Assembly: GCA_900471925.1 (NCBI GenBank)
Contig: UCGV01000012.1
Coordinates: 1 to 64,000 of the forward strand
Direction: 5' to 3'
DNA from: Hyphomicrobiales bacterium
GTDB taxonomy: Bacteria; Pseudomonadota; Alphaproteobacteria; Rhizobiales; Rhizobiaceae
DNA length: 64,000 bases
Shown here piece after piece: positions 8,592-16,283 of this stretch. Every line of letters starts with the position of its first letter. Position 1 is the stretch's first letter. The notes under the pieces are model-generated. The model had not been told where the DNA came from and made no database searches. It saw only the letters and a program-made list of their open reading frames with translations. The position numbers and the translations under genes are program-made.

Positions 8592-9217
8592 GTGAAGATC
8601 TTGATCATAAGCCGCAAGGCGGAAGAGGTGCGCCGCGCCTTCCAGATACGCCAGCTTGCAGCACTCGGCCTTGAATTTTCCTTTCTCGATGCCGTCGAGG
8701 CGGCCGATCTGACGGATCAGGAATGCCAGACGGCAGCGCACCGCGCCGCCATATCCTGAGGCGCAAGCGCGCCTGGCAGGACGAGGCCGGCACATTCAGC
8801 GCCACCCGCGTCTACCAGAACCGCGTGGGGCTCGCCGGTTACGTGATCGGCCCGCAGGCGGCCCGCCGGATGCTGGCGGAAACGACGCAATATTCACTGA
8901 TCGACGCGCATTTCTGGCACCGCCCCTGGCTTGCCGCCTACCAGATCGAGCCGGCACCCGTCATCCAGCAGCGGTTCCTCGAAGACGAGGCAGCCAATGC
9001 CGATTTCGTGCGGCCGGACAAGGATATGGTCTTCCAGCCGCTGAACAGGACACGCAAGCTCGCGCGCCGGCTGGAGCTGGAAAGCATCAAGGCGCGCAAC
9101 CTCTTTACCGGCCTGTTCTGGGGGCAGAAGCGCAACGTGCTCGTGGATCGCTCGCGCTTCCATACGGCGGCGGTGAAGCTCGGCATGGTACTGGCGCTGG
9201 CGCCGGTTTCGATGTGA
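8592..9217 (+). pseudogene. GT25-family (LPS) glycosyltransferase, frameshifted and internally deleted
   Basis: From the GTG at 8592 the frame reads KILIISRKAEEVRRAF and FSFLDAVEAADL, the N-terminus of family 25 glycosyltransferases, and stops at 8757-8759. The C-terminal half (GLAGYVIGPQAARRML, then LIDAHFW) continues in the next frame from about 8765 to 9217. Joined, the two pieces give only about 208 residues, and the middle of the family (the GEIGC..SH region and the ILEDD acidic motif) is missing. So there is both a frame change and loss of roughly 50 or more codons at about 8745-8770. The enzyme is almost certainly inactive. Intact members add sugars to lipooligosaccharide. Confidence 0.75.
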
Positions 9218-9295
9218 GGGGCCGCAACCTTCCTCATTCCTCCCTCGCGCCAGCACGAGGAAGGAATGAGGCTTCCGTCATCAGGACCATCCTCC

Positions 9296-10222
9296 ATGCC
9301 CGCCCATTCCGGCTTCCTCGATTTCCCCGCCGCACTGCCTGACGACACCCGACCGCGTGTCGTGCTCTTCGGCGCGCCGCATGGCAGCCCTTATCCGGGC
9401 GCCGATCCCGCCGATTTCGCCGGGTCCGCGGCGGCGATCCGTGCTGCCAGCCGGGCGGATTCGCAGTTTCTCGATAGTTATGATTTTGATCTCGGCGGGC
9501 CGCTCTTCGATGGCGGCGAGCCCTGTTGCGTCGATGCCGGTGACCTGCCGACTTCGGCGAGCGATAGCGCCGGCAACCGGCGGATGATCGAGGAGAAGAC
9601 GCGGGCTGTTCTTGCCGCAGGTGCCGTGCCGATCATGATCGGCGGCGATGATTCCGTGCCGATCCCGTTTTTCCAGGGCTTTGCCGGGCATGGGCCTGTC
9701 TGGATCCTGCAGATCGATGCGCATATCGACTGGCGCGAGGAGCGGTTCGGGGAGCCGATGGGCTATTCCAGCACCATGCGGCGGGCAAGCGAGATGGGGC
9801 ATGTGGCCGGCATCGTGCAGGCCGGCATTCGTGGCGTGGGCAGTGCCCGGCCGGCGGAGGTGGAGGCGGCGCGGGCCTGGGGCGCGCATCTCGTCACGGC
9901 GCGCGAGATCCATGCCGGCGGTGTCGAGATGGCGCTGCGGCATATCCCGGAAGGGGCAAATGTCATCATCACGCTCGATTGCGACGGGCTCGACCCATCT
10001 ATCACGCCGGGTGTGGCCGGCCGCGCGCCGGGCGGGCTGAGCTACCAGCAGGCGATCGACCTGATCGCAGGCGTGAGCCGGCGCGGGCGTCTTGCCGGTT
10101 TCGATCTCATCGAATACCTGCCGGGCGCGGATGTCGACGGCATCACGGCGCTGACGGCGGCGCGGCTGATCGTCAATGCGATCGGGCATATCGTGCGGCA
10201 AGAGCGGGACGGGCAGGGGTGA
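9296..10222 (+). CDS. Ureohydrolase (arginase/agmatinase family) with altered first metal motif
   Basis: 308 codons from the ATG at 9296; an ATG at 9266 with AGGAAGG close by would add ten residues. The arginase fold is shown by three metal motifs: DAHID (residues 141-145), DCDGLDPS (228 on) and GGDDS (116-120). The last is GGDHS in classical arginases and agmatinases, where the His is a metal ligand; here it is Asp. Family members hydrolyse guanidino compounds to urea; the substrate is uncertain and the substitution may mark a distinct subfamily. The next gene, an acetyltransferase, begins nine bases after this stop. Confidence 0.8.
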   Translation: MPAHSGFLDFPAALPDDTRPRVVLFGAPHGSPYPGADPADFAGSAAAIRAASRADSQFLDSYDFDLGGPLFDGGEPCCVDAGDLPTSASDSAGNRRMIEEKTRAVLAAGAVPIMIGGDDSVPIPFFQGFAGHGPVWILQIDAHIDWREERFGEPMGYSSTMRRASEMGHVAGIVQAGIRGVGSARPAEVEAARAWGAHLVTAREIHAGGVEMALRHIPEGANVIITLDCDGLDPSITPGVAGRAPGGLSYQQAIDLIAGVSRRGRLAGFDLIEYLPGADVDGITALTAARLIVNAIGHIVRQERDGQG

Positions 10223-10230
10223 TCGATCCG

Positions 10231-10761
10231 ATGTCCGTCGTATCCATCCGCCGCGCCTGCAGCGATGATGCCCAGCCGATTGCCGATTTTCATGTGAAGG
10301 TGTGGCGCCATACCTATGCGGGGCTTGCCCCGGCAGAAGCCTTCGCCACGCTGGACCAAACCTATCGCGGCAGGCGGTGGCGCGAGACGCTCGCTGCCGG
10401 TGACGACCACCAGATCGTGCTCGTCGCCGAGGCCGAGGGGCGGATTGTCGGCATCGGTGCGGCCGGCCGTCCCTCGGAAGCGCTCTACGGGCAGCGTGGG
10501 GAGATCAGGTTTCTCTATGTCGATCCCGCCTGCCAGCGCCGTGGCATCGGCCGGGCGCTGCTTTCGGGGCTGGCGCGGCATCTGCAGGCGCATGGTTATC
10601 GCGGCGCGGCGCTCGGCGTCGTCAAGGGCAATGATGCGGCGATCGCCTTTTACGTGGGCCTGCAAGGTCGGATCGCCGGCAGCTTCATCGATCCCGGCCC
10701 GATCTGGCGATCGGAAAATCTCGTCTATGTCTTCGATGATGTCGCGGCGCTGATCGACTGA
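10231..10761 (+). CDS. GNAT-family N-acetyltransferase
   Basis: 176 codons from the ATG at 10231, with AGGGG about eight bases upstream; a GTG at 10219 overlapping the ureohydrolase stop is an alternative. GNAT features are IRRACSDDAQPIADFHVKVW at the N-terminus, EIRFLYVDPACQRRGIGRAL (beta4 and the acetyl-CoA pyrophosphate loop, about residues 88-110) and GNDAAIAFYVGLQGR near the end. It transfers an acetyl group to an unknown small molecule or protein amine. The tight spacing suggests cotranscription with the ureohydrolase, perhaps acting on a related amine (inference). Confidence 0.88.
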   Translation: MSVVSIRRACSDDAQPIADFHVKVWRHTYAGLAPAEAFATLDQTYRGRRWRETLAAGDDHQIVLVAEAEGRIVGIGAAGRPSEALYGQRGEIRFLYVDPACQRRGIGRALLSGLARHLQAHGYRGAALGVVKGNDAAIAFYVGLQGRIAGSFIDPGPIWRSENLVYVFDDVAALID

Positions 10762-10831
10762 AGCGCAAGATCATCTTGCCGCGTCGCCGCAACGCTCCAT
10801 TTCCCCTGTGGCCGCAACGGGGAAAGCCGCC

Positions 10832-11386
10832 ATGCCGAAACAGATCCTCTTCATCCAGGGTGCCGGCGAGACCACGCATGACGAGTGGGACAACAAGCTT
10901 GTCGACAGCCTTGCGCGCGAAATGGGGCCGGACTGGACGATCCGCTATCCGCAGATGCCGGATGCGGGCGATCCGCGCTACGGCGCGTGGAAGGCGGCGC
11001 TCACTGCCGAATTCGAGAGGCTTGACGATGGCGCCATCCTGATCGGCCACTCCTTCGGCGGCACGGTGCTGATCCACACGCTGGCCGAGGCCTGGCCTGA
11101 ATTCGAGCCCGGCGCCGTGATGCTGATTGCCCCGCCATTCTTCGGCCCCGGCGGATGGGAGAGCGCGGAGATCGCCGTCAGCGAGGATTTTGCCGAAAAC
11201 CTGCCGGAAGGGCTGCCGGTGCTCATCTATCACGGCAGCGAGGACGATACCGTGCCCTTCGACCATGTCGAGCTCTACGCGATGGCGATATCGGATGCCG
11301 TGGTCTGCGCGCTGCCGGGGCGTGACCACCAGCTCGACAACGATCTGGCCGATATTGCGAGGGACATACGCTCGCTGGAGGACTAA
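10832..11386 (+). CDS. Alpha/beta-hydrolase (RBBP9/YdeN-like serine hydrolase)
   Basis: 184 codons from the ATG at 10832 (GGGGAAAG upstream); an in-frame start at 10808 is possible. The N-terminus KQILFIQGAGE carries the oxyanion-hole strand, GHSFGG is the nucleophile elbow, and a C-terminal GRDHQLDND supplies the acid/His part of the triad. The compact size and the PVLIYHGSEDDTVPF motif match the RBBP9/YdeN group of small esterases. Substrate unknown; cytoplasmic, as no signal is seen. Confidence 0.82.
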   Translation: MPKQILFIQGAGETTHDEWDNKLVDSLAREMGPDWTIRYPQMPDAGDPRYGAWKAALTAEFERLDDGAILIGHSFGGTVLIHTLAEAWPEFEPGAVMLIAPPFFGPGGWESAEIAVSEDFAENLPEGLPVLIYHGSEDDTVPFDHVELYAMAISDAVVCALPGRDHQLDNDLADIARDIRSLED

Positions 11387-11451
11387 GACGCCTCAACCAT
11401 TGCCATCGCATCCTTCCGCATCGCTGAAACAACCGATGCAGGAGATGGCGC

Positions 11452-11604
11452 ATGCGAGAGATCCATTGGCAACGAGAGGCCCGCGTCCTGAAACCGCTTG
11501 CGGGCTTTCTGGTGGCTGCCGGCTTCGTCTTCTGCCTTGCCGGATCGCACGAGGCGGCACTGGTGCTCTCGGCGCGGATCGATCAGGAAGCGGCCATCCG
11601 ATGA
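11452..11604 (+). CDS. 50-residue single-span membrane protein
   Basis: A short ORF starting MREIHWQREARVLKPLAG with GCAGGAGA about eight bases before the ATG. One hydrophobic segment (LAGFLVAAGFVFCLAG, residues 15-30) follows a basic N-terminus, so it is probably an inner-membrane protein with the N-terminus inside. Its TGA overlaps the ATG of the next gene (ATGA at 11601-11604), a coupling that argues for real translation. Function unknown. Confidence 0.6.
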   Translation: MREIHWQREARVLKPLAGFLVAAGFVFCLAGSHEAALVLSARIDQEAAIR

Positions 11605-11918
11605 GCGCTTATACCCTGCGGTTCGGTTTCGATGAACTCGTGATCCCGATCCTCGGCCGCAACGACAACGTCCTGTTGCTTTACGGCCATGCCGCGCTTG
11701 CCGGAGATGACGAGGGATTTGCGGTCGTCGAGGTGGAGCTTGCCGAGGGCACGCGGCTCGTGCCTTCTGGCAATGCCGAATCCGGCCGGCCGGCGCCCTT
11801 TGCCGATGAGCTGTTCCGGCGCATTGCCGGCGTGATCGAGAACGACAGGACGGTGCTTGGGCGGCATGCGGCGATGGAATGGGCTGATATGGTGGAGCGT
11901 CATCGCGCGGCGGCGTGA
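11601..11918 (+). CDS. Conserved-type hypothetical protein, coupled to the 50-residue membrane protein
   Basis: 105 codons from the ATG at 11601, which overlaps the preceding stop. The sequence (SAYTLRFGFDELVIPILGRN at the start, MEWADMVERHRAAA at the end) is acidic, has no signal or membrane segment, and alternates strands and helices. I do not recognise the family. Its codon use matches the host, and overlap with the membrane protein suggests the two are made together, perhaps as a membrane anchor and a cytoplasmic partner (inference). Confidence 0.65.
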   Translation: MSAYTLRFGFDELVIPILGRNDNVLLLYGHAALAGDDEGFAVVEVELAEGTRLVPSGNAESGRPAPFADELFRRIAGVIENDRTVLGRHAAMEWADMVERHRAAA

Positions 11919-12184
11919 GGCCGGTCTCGCCGAGGTGGCGCGGAATAAAAACCTATCTTTCTCTGTGTTTTCACTAATTCAGCGCCTCGAGATTTGCGGC
12001 CGTCTTCAATTGTGATCGCGTATAGGAATAATTTCCTTGCTTGTTGTCTACGGCAACGGATACAACCCTATGACGGCAGAGAAAAACAAAAGGGAGAGTT
12101 GCGTATGCAGGACTGCCCGGCCAGGGGGAGCGAATTTGAGATCATCCGGGCGTCACGGCCTCGTCTCGTCGGAGCCGTCGCCGG

Positions 12185-12640
12185 ATGGTGAAGCAGAGCC
12201 GGAATGGGGCATCACTTGCCCGCAGGCTGGGCTTTGCGGTGCGGCAGGCGCTACGGCCCCGAAGGCCTGTTCTGGCCGTCGTGGCTGACGATTGCGCACT
12301 CGCCGCGCTTGCCTGCGAACTCCACGCGGCGGCCCGTCTGGCGCAGCGGCAGCTCGGGGAAATGCCGGAACATGCGACGCGGGCGAAGGAGGCTGCCGCC
12401 ATCGAGGCGATCCTGCAGCCGGGAGAGGCGATTGCCGACCGGATGCTTGGTCTGCGCGCAGTGACGGAGGAAGGTAGCGAGGCGCGGTTGCGCGCGAGCG
12501 CGTGGAAAATGGGGGAGTATATCGATGTGTATCTAGCGCACGAATATGCCGGCAGCTCTCTCAAGCCTCATTCCTGTCCCCAGGCTTGTTGCGGGGACGA
12601 TCACAGGAAACCAGCCAGGGCGTGCCTGCGCGGTGAATGA
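12185..12640 (+). CDS. Hypothetical protein, uncertain
   Basis: 151 codons; Ala/Arg/Leu-rich and mostly helical (for instance ALACELHAAARLAQRQLGE and MPEHATRAKEAAAIEAIL). The last 25 residues run into a CCCAGGCTTGTTGCGGGGACG stretch that looks like ordinary intergenic DNA, so the true end may be earlier or the 3' end may be altered. A 28-codon ORF with a good ribosome site (ATG 12105, stop 12191) overlaps its start and could be a leader peptide or the front of a frameshifted longer gene. An antisense ORF of similar length exists. The call is tentative. Confidence 0.4.
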   Translation: MVKQSRNGASLARRLGFAVRQALRPRRPVLAVVADDCALAALACELHAAARLAQRQLGEMPEHATRAKEAAAIEAILQPGEAIADRMLGLRAVTEEGSEARLRASAWKMGEYIDVYLAHEYAGSSLKPHSCPQACCGDDHRKPARACLRGE

Positions 12641-12845
12641 CCCTATCTTCTGCGAAGACCAGGAGGTCTCTTCTGCCCAAGGATTTGGGCAGACAGGATA
12701 TTCGTGATGATCCCCGGAACAGGCCCGAGGAAAGCACCAGGGAAGGTTGGGGGTGGCGGTGCTGCCCAGAGTGAGCGCCGTGGGTATGGCACGCATCGAC
12801 CTCGCAATACTCTTCGCCATCTCTCAATGACGCAACCACCGCCCC

Positions 12846-13046
12846 CTACATCAGCAATCGCTCCAGACTACCCTGGTCCTTCACGCCGTGCTGATAAAAA
12901 TGCAGGATCTGGATCGCCAGTTCCTCTTGTTCGTCGGGCGTCGAAATATGCCTTGCCATGCAGATATGCTCGTAGACGCGCTGGCAGAGTGCCACATCAT
13001 CTTCCTGCATCGGCGTCTGGCTCGCCGACATCTTGTCTCTGATCAT
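12846..13046 (-). CDS. Small conserved rhizobial-type protein
   Basis: 66 codons from the ATG at 13046, which has GAGGGA six bases upstream; the longer ORF to 13184 lacks such a site. The sequence is acidic and helical (EDDVALCQRVYEHICMARHI, then EEQEELAIQILHFYQHGV-like end), with no signal. Proteins of this pattern recur in Rhizobiaceae without known function. The 5' neighbour region is a long A+T-rich gap. Confidence 0.6.
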   Translation of the reverse strand: MIRDKMSASQTPMQEDDVALCQRVYEHICMARHISTPDEQEELAIQILHFYQHGVKDQGSLERLLM

Positions 13047-13443
13047 CGATATTCCCTCACGCGTCCCCTCGGGTGAGGTTTTAGGGCGAAGGCTGCATTC
13101 TTCAATAAACATGAGATAACGAATCCGTGCAGCCCCCGTCCGCCGGGGGGAGTTCTTCAATGCCCGATGCACGATGTTACGCACGCAATGTTACTTGCCC
13201 GATGCTTGCAATCTGGAATGAGAAGGGTGCCCGCTTAGGAGTCCAGGCAACCCTTCTCTACTGGTTTGCAGCATCCAGCATGGGATATATTAGGCCGGAA
13301 TGATGGAAGCGCAATTTCACTTTTTAATTCGTGCTGAATTATTTCAGAGAATGCTTAACAAGCGTCAAGTTGTGCTTTGCGGCGCAGCATTTGCATGATT
13401 TTTGCACAGTAAAAACGGCTGTTTGGACGGCTTCTTTAATATA
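13047..13443. other. 397-base gap without a recognisable gene
   Basis: A+T-rich from about 13290 (TTTTTAATTCGTGCTGAATT). I see no gene, RNA or strong hairpin. It lies upstream of the small minus-strand gene and downstream of the BTAD regulator. Confidence 0.5.
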
Positions 13444-15162
13444 TCAGACCGCGACCGCCATCTGCGCCTCGTTCATCTGGCTAAGGCACCTGGCCTGATC
13501 GAGCGGCCGGCCAAGCTCTTCATAGCGGGCGGCGGCCTCGGCGAAGGCGGCGACGGCGCGAATCCTGTTGGCCTGCGCCTGGCGCTGCACGCCGCGCGCT
13601 TCCCAAAGTGCTGCCGCCCAGGGGCCGCCCTGCCACATGCCGGCGATGCGTTCGGCCTCGTTGAGGCGGCGGTCCACCTGGTCGAGATTGCCTGCTTGTG
13701 CGAGCGCGATTGCGGAGGCAGTACGCAGGCCCATGGAGCAGGGCTGGCACGCACCCGGTGTCAATAATCGGTCGCCGGTGAGGATGGCTTCGGCGAGCTT
13801 CTCCTTGCTGGTGGCGGAGCGCACGGCGAGCGCCTGCAGGCGCAAGAGCAGGTGGCCGGAGAGCCAGGAGGCCTGCGCATCGGCAAAGGCTTTCTGGATG
13901 AAGCGGGCGGCGCGCCATTTCTGGCCGCGGGCAAGGGCGATTTCCGCCAGCCGCTCCAGCACCAGTACCCGGCCGGAGATGGCATTGGCTTCCACATGCA
14001 GGCGCTCGGCTTCGACCAGCAGCCGTTCGGCCTCATCGAGATTGCCGGCGCAGCGGGCGATTTCACCGAGGATGAGGCAGGCGAGACCCCGGCCGGCCAC
14101 GGATTTGGCCTCGTCGGCTACACCCATCAGCTCCTGCGCGCTCTCATGGATCAGCCCGTGGCCGCGGGCGTCACAGAGGCAGAATTCCGCAAGGCACAGA
14201 TGGCCATCGAAAACGGCGGGCACGAAGGCGCTGCGCTTCCTCACCCATTCGGTGAATTCACTGCGGAAAAGCTGCGGCCACTGGCCCTGCATATGAGCTG
14301 TCAGCCCCAGGATGGCGCCGGCTTCGCCGACTTCGCGGCCAAGGCCTGCATCCAGCGCCTCGGCGCGGGTCTGGCGGGCAAGATCGGCCGCCTTGCCGAA
14401 TTCGCCGCTCTGCAGATGCACCAGCGCCCAGGCGAGCGCGGCGCGGATACGCTCCACCGGCGCGGCAGGCTGCGCGCCGGAGAGGGCGAGCGCCCGCTCG
14501 TAAAGCTCGATTGCCGGCCGGCTGGGGCCGACGCCAAGCTCGGCGCGCAGCTTTTCGCGCAGCTGGTCGAACTGGCGGATCGCCTCCGTGCGGTTGCCGG
14601 CATCGAGTGCCGCCTGCATGAGGGCGCATTGCGCCTCCTCGTCCGTCGGGTCGAGTGCGATCAGCTGGCGCCACAGCTTTCCGGCGCGCAGCGTCTCCAC
14701 GTAAAGCTGCTGCAGGCGCTGGCGGGGCGCATCCAGCCATTCGAGGAAGCGATCATCCGGCAAGAGCGCGCCGCCATAGAGATCGGCCGCCGCCTCGCAT
14801 TCGCCCGCATCCCGGCTGCGCAGGGCCGCCTTGGCGGCGGTCTCGAACCTGAGCACATCGGTCTCGACTTCCACATCGGGCGCGAAGGCGACGATTTCCC
14901 TCGTGATGCCGATCGCCTCGGGCGCATCCATGACCTTGCGGGCGAAATGCAGCGCCTTGCGCAGGTTGGCGCCGGCCGCTTCCGCATCCAGATCCGGCCA
15001 GAAGGCCTCCATCGCCTGTTCGCGGTGGATGCGATGCTCGGGCGAGAGCGCCAGCAGCTTGATGATGGCGGCGGCGCGATCGCGCTTCCAGGCGGCGGCG
15101 GGGATTTCGGCATCATCGATGCGGACGGCAAAGCGGCCGAGCAGCTGGATGGAAATTTTCAA
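13444..15162 (-). CDS. BTAD/SARP-like transcriptional activator with TPR region
   Basis: 572 codons from a TTG at 15162 with AGGGG seven bases before it. Residues 1-95 form an OmpR-type winged helix (ISIQLLGRFAVRID, LLALSPEHRIHREQAMEAFWPD). Residues 100-245 are the bacterial transcriptional activator domain (ALLPDDRFLEWLDAPRQRLQ, LREKLRAELGVGPSRPAIELYERAL). The rest to 572 is TPR-like helical repeat. SARP-type regulators bind tandem heptamers on one helical face; four such heptamers lie in the gap between this gene and the divergent peroxiredoxin. It probably controls that gene and itself, in response to an unknown signal. Confidence 0.85.
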   Translation of the reverse strand: MKISIQLLGRFAVRIDDAEIPAAAWKRDRAAAIIKLLALSPEHRIHREQAMEAFWPDLDAEAAGANLRKALHFARKVMDAPEAIGITREIVAFAPDVEVETDVLRFETAAKAALRSRDAGECEAAADLYGGALLPDDRFLEWLDAPRQRLQQLYVETLRAGKLWRQLIALDPTDEEAQCALMQAALDAGNRTEAIRQFDQLREKLRAELGVGPSRPAIELYERALALSGAQPAAPVERIRAALAWALVHLQSGEFGKAADLARQTRAEALDAGLGREVGEAGAILGLTAHMQGQWPQLFRSEFTEWVRKRSAFVPAVFDGHLCLAEFCLCDARGHGLIHESAQELMGVADEAKSVAGRGLACLILGEIARCAGNLDEAERLLVEAERLHVEANAISGRVLVLERLAEIALARGQKWRAARFIQKAFADAQASWLSGHLLLRLQALAVRSATSKEKLAEAILTGDRLLTPGACQPCSMGLRTASAIALAQAGNLDQVDRRLNEAERIAGMWQGGPWAAALWEARGVQRQAQANRIRAVAAFAEAAARYEELGRPLDQARCLSQMNEAQMAVAV

Positions 15163-15239
15163 AATGCGCCCCTGTCGGATCGGGCCGGCGGACCGCCGGA
15201 GGATGAGGAAAATGCCATGTCGAAATGAGCGCCCGCCAA

Positions 15240-15300
15240 CGTTTCGTCAGCGTTCCCGCCCGCCGCAGTGAAAGCCCGGCCGGGGAACGCTGGGGGAACG
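15240..15300. promoter_or_regulatory. Dyad of tandem heptamers between BTAD regulator and peroxiredoxin
   Basis: CGTTTCG (15240-15246) and CGTTCCC (15251-15257) face GGGAACG (15283-15289) and GGGAACG (15294-15300). Starts within each pair are 11 bases apart, one helical turn, and all four arms are exactly symmetric about position 15270. Three of the four match perfectly. This is the architecture known for SARP/BTAD regulators (direct heptamers at 11-bp spacing). The regulator starts 78 bases to the left and the peroxiredoxin 131 bases to the right. Confidence 0.65.
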
Positions 15301-15430
15301 GGCCATGCGTAATGTCGCCATCGTACATCCGGCGCTGGCGAAGGCAACAAGGCACGGCAGCGCAGAGAGGATCAACCCAGAATTCGTAAGGCCCGGCCGA
15401 CGTGCGGGCAAACAAGAGAGGACCAAGACC

Positions 15431-16096
15431 ATGTCACTGCGTATCAACGACATCGCCCCCGATTTCACCGCCGAGACCACCGAGGGCGCAATCAGCTTCC
15501 ACGAGTGGCTCGGCAAGGACTGGGGCATCATGTTTTCCCACCCGAAGGATTTCACGCCCGTCTGCACCACGGAGCTCGGCTACATGGCGCGCCTGAAGCC
15601 GGAATTCGACAAGCGCGGCGTCAAGATCATCGGCCTCTCGGTCGATCCGGTCGACAGGCATTCCGGCTGGGCGATGGATATTGCCGAGACGCAAGGCACT
15701 GCCGTGAACTTCCCGATGATCGGCGATCCCTCGCTTGCCGTCTCCAAGCTCTACGACATGCTGCCGGCGGCATCCGGCGAGACTTCCGAGGGGCGCACGG
15801 CCGCCGACAACCAGACGGTGCGCAATGTCTATGTCATCGGCCCGGACAAGAAGATCAAGCTCGTCATCTCCTACCCGATGACGACGGGGCGCAATTTCGA
15901 CGAGATCCTGCGGGTGATCGACAGCCTGCAGCTGACTTCCAAGCATCGCCTGGCAACGCCTGTGAACTGGAAGCCGGGCGACGAGGTGATCATCGCGGGC
16001 TCCGTTTCCAACGATGAGGCAAAGCAGCTCTATCCGCAGGGCTGGAAGGAGCCGAAGCCCTACATCCGCATCGTGCCGCAGCCGATCCTGACCTGA
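15431..16096 (+). CDS. 1-Cys peroxiredoxin (Prx6-type)
   Basis: 222 codons from the ATG at 15431 (AGAGAGGA nine bases upstream). The AhpC/TSA domain has the peroxidatic Cys at residue 45 in FTPVCTTELG; I see no other Cys, so it is the one-Cys type. The extended C-terminal half (LATPVNWKPGDEVIIAGSV, GWKEPKPYIRIVPQP) is typical of the Prx6 subfamily, which reduces H2O2 and organic peroxides. It is divergent from a BTAD regulator and followed by a persulfide dioxygenase, so the locus links peroxide and reactive-sulphur defence. Confidence 0.93.
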   Translation: MSLRINDIAPDFTAETTEGAISFHEWLGKDWGIMFSHPKDFTPVCTTELGYMARLKPEFDKRGVKIIGLSVDPVDRHSGWAMDIAETQGTAVNFPMIGDPSLAVSKLYDMLPAASGETSEGRTAADNQTVRNVYVIGPDKKIKLVISYPMTTGRNFDEILRVIDSLQLTSKHRLATPVNWKPGDEVIIAGSVSNDEAKQLYPQGWKEPKPYIRIVPQPILT

Positions 16097-16107
16097 AGAT
16101 ATCGGGC

Positions 16108-16143
16108 CTTCCGTAAGGGAATGAATGCTTTCCCTTACGGAAG
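16108..16143 (+). terminator. Perfect inverted repeat after peroxiredoxin
   Basis: CTTCCGTAAGGGA (16108-16120) is exactly complementary to TCCCTTACGGAAG (16131-16143); the stem extends one more pair into the ten-base loop. It starts 11 bases after the stop codon. No T run, so it may act as a terminator, an RNA-stability element or an operator. Confidence 0.5.
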
Positions 16144-16157
16144 ATTATCCGAAAAGG

Positions 16158-16185
16158 CGAGGGCGGACGATACCGTCCGTCCTCG
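16158..16185. promoter_or_regulatory. Second hairpin before the persulfide dioxygenase
   Basis: CGAGGGCGGACG (16158-16169) pairs with CGTCCGTCCTCG (16174-16185) with one wobble and a four-base loop. Together with the repeat at 16108-16143 it fills much of the 187-base gap between two genes in the same direction. Confidence 0.4.
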
Positions 16186-16283
16186 TCCCATATTCCGCTT
16201 TTTTCCATGCCAGCGTATCATCGGCTGCACAGCCGGTATCCGTTCGCATCGCATCTCAAGATGAGCACATTACGGAGGCGACC

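Noticed and set aside
12533..12820. Overlapping minus-strand ORFs of 92 and 95 codons
   Set aside because: Typical chance ORFs in GC-rich intergenic DNA, without start signals.
13852..15228. 458-codon plus-strand ORF opposite the BTAD regulator
   Set aside because: High-GC antisense shadow; the minus frame has clear winged-helix, BTAD and TPR features.
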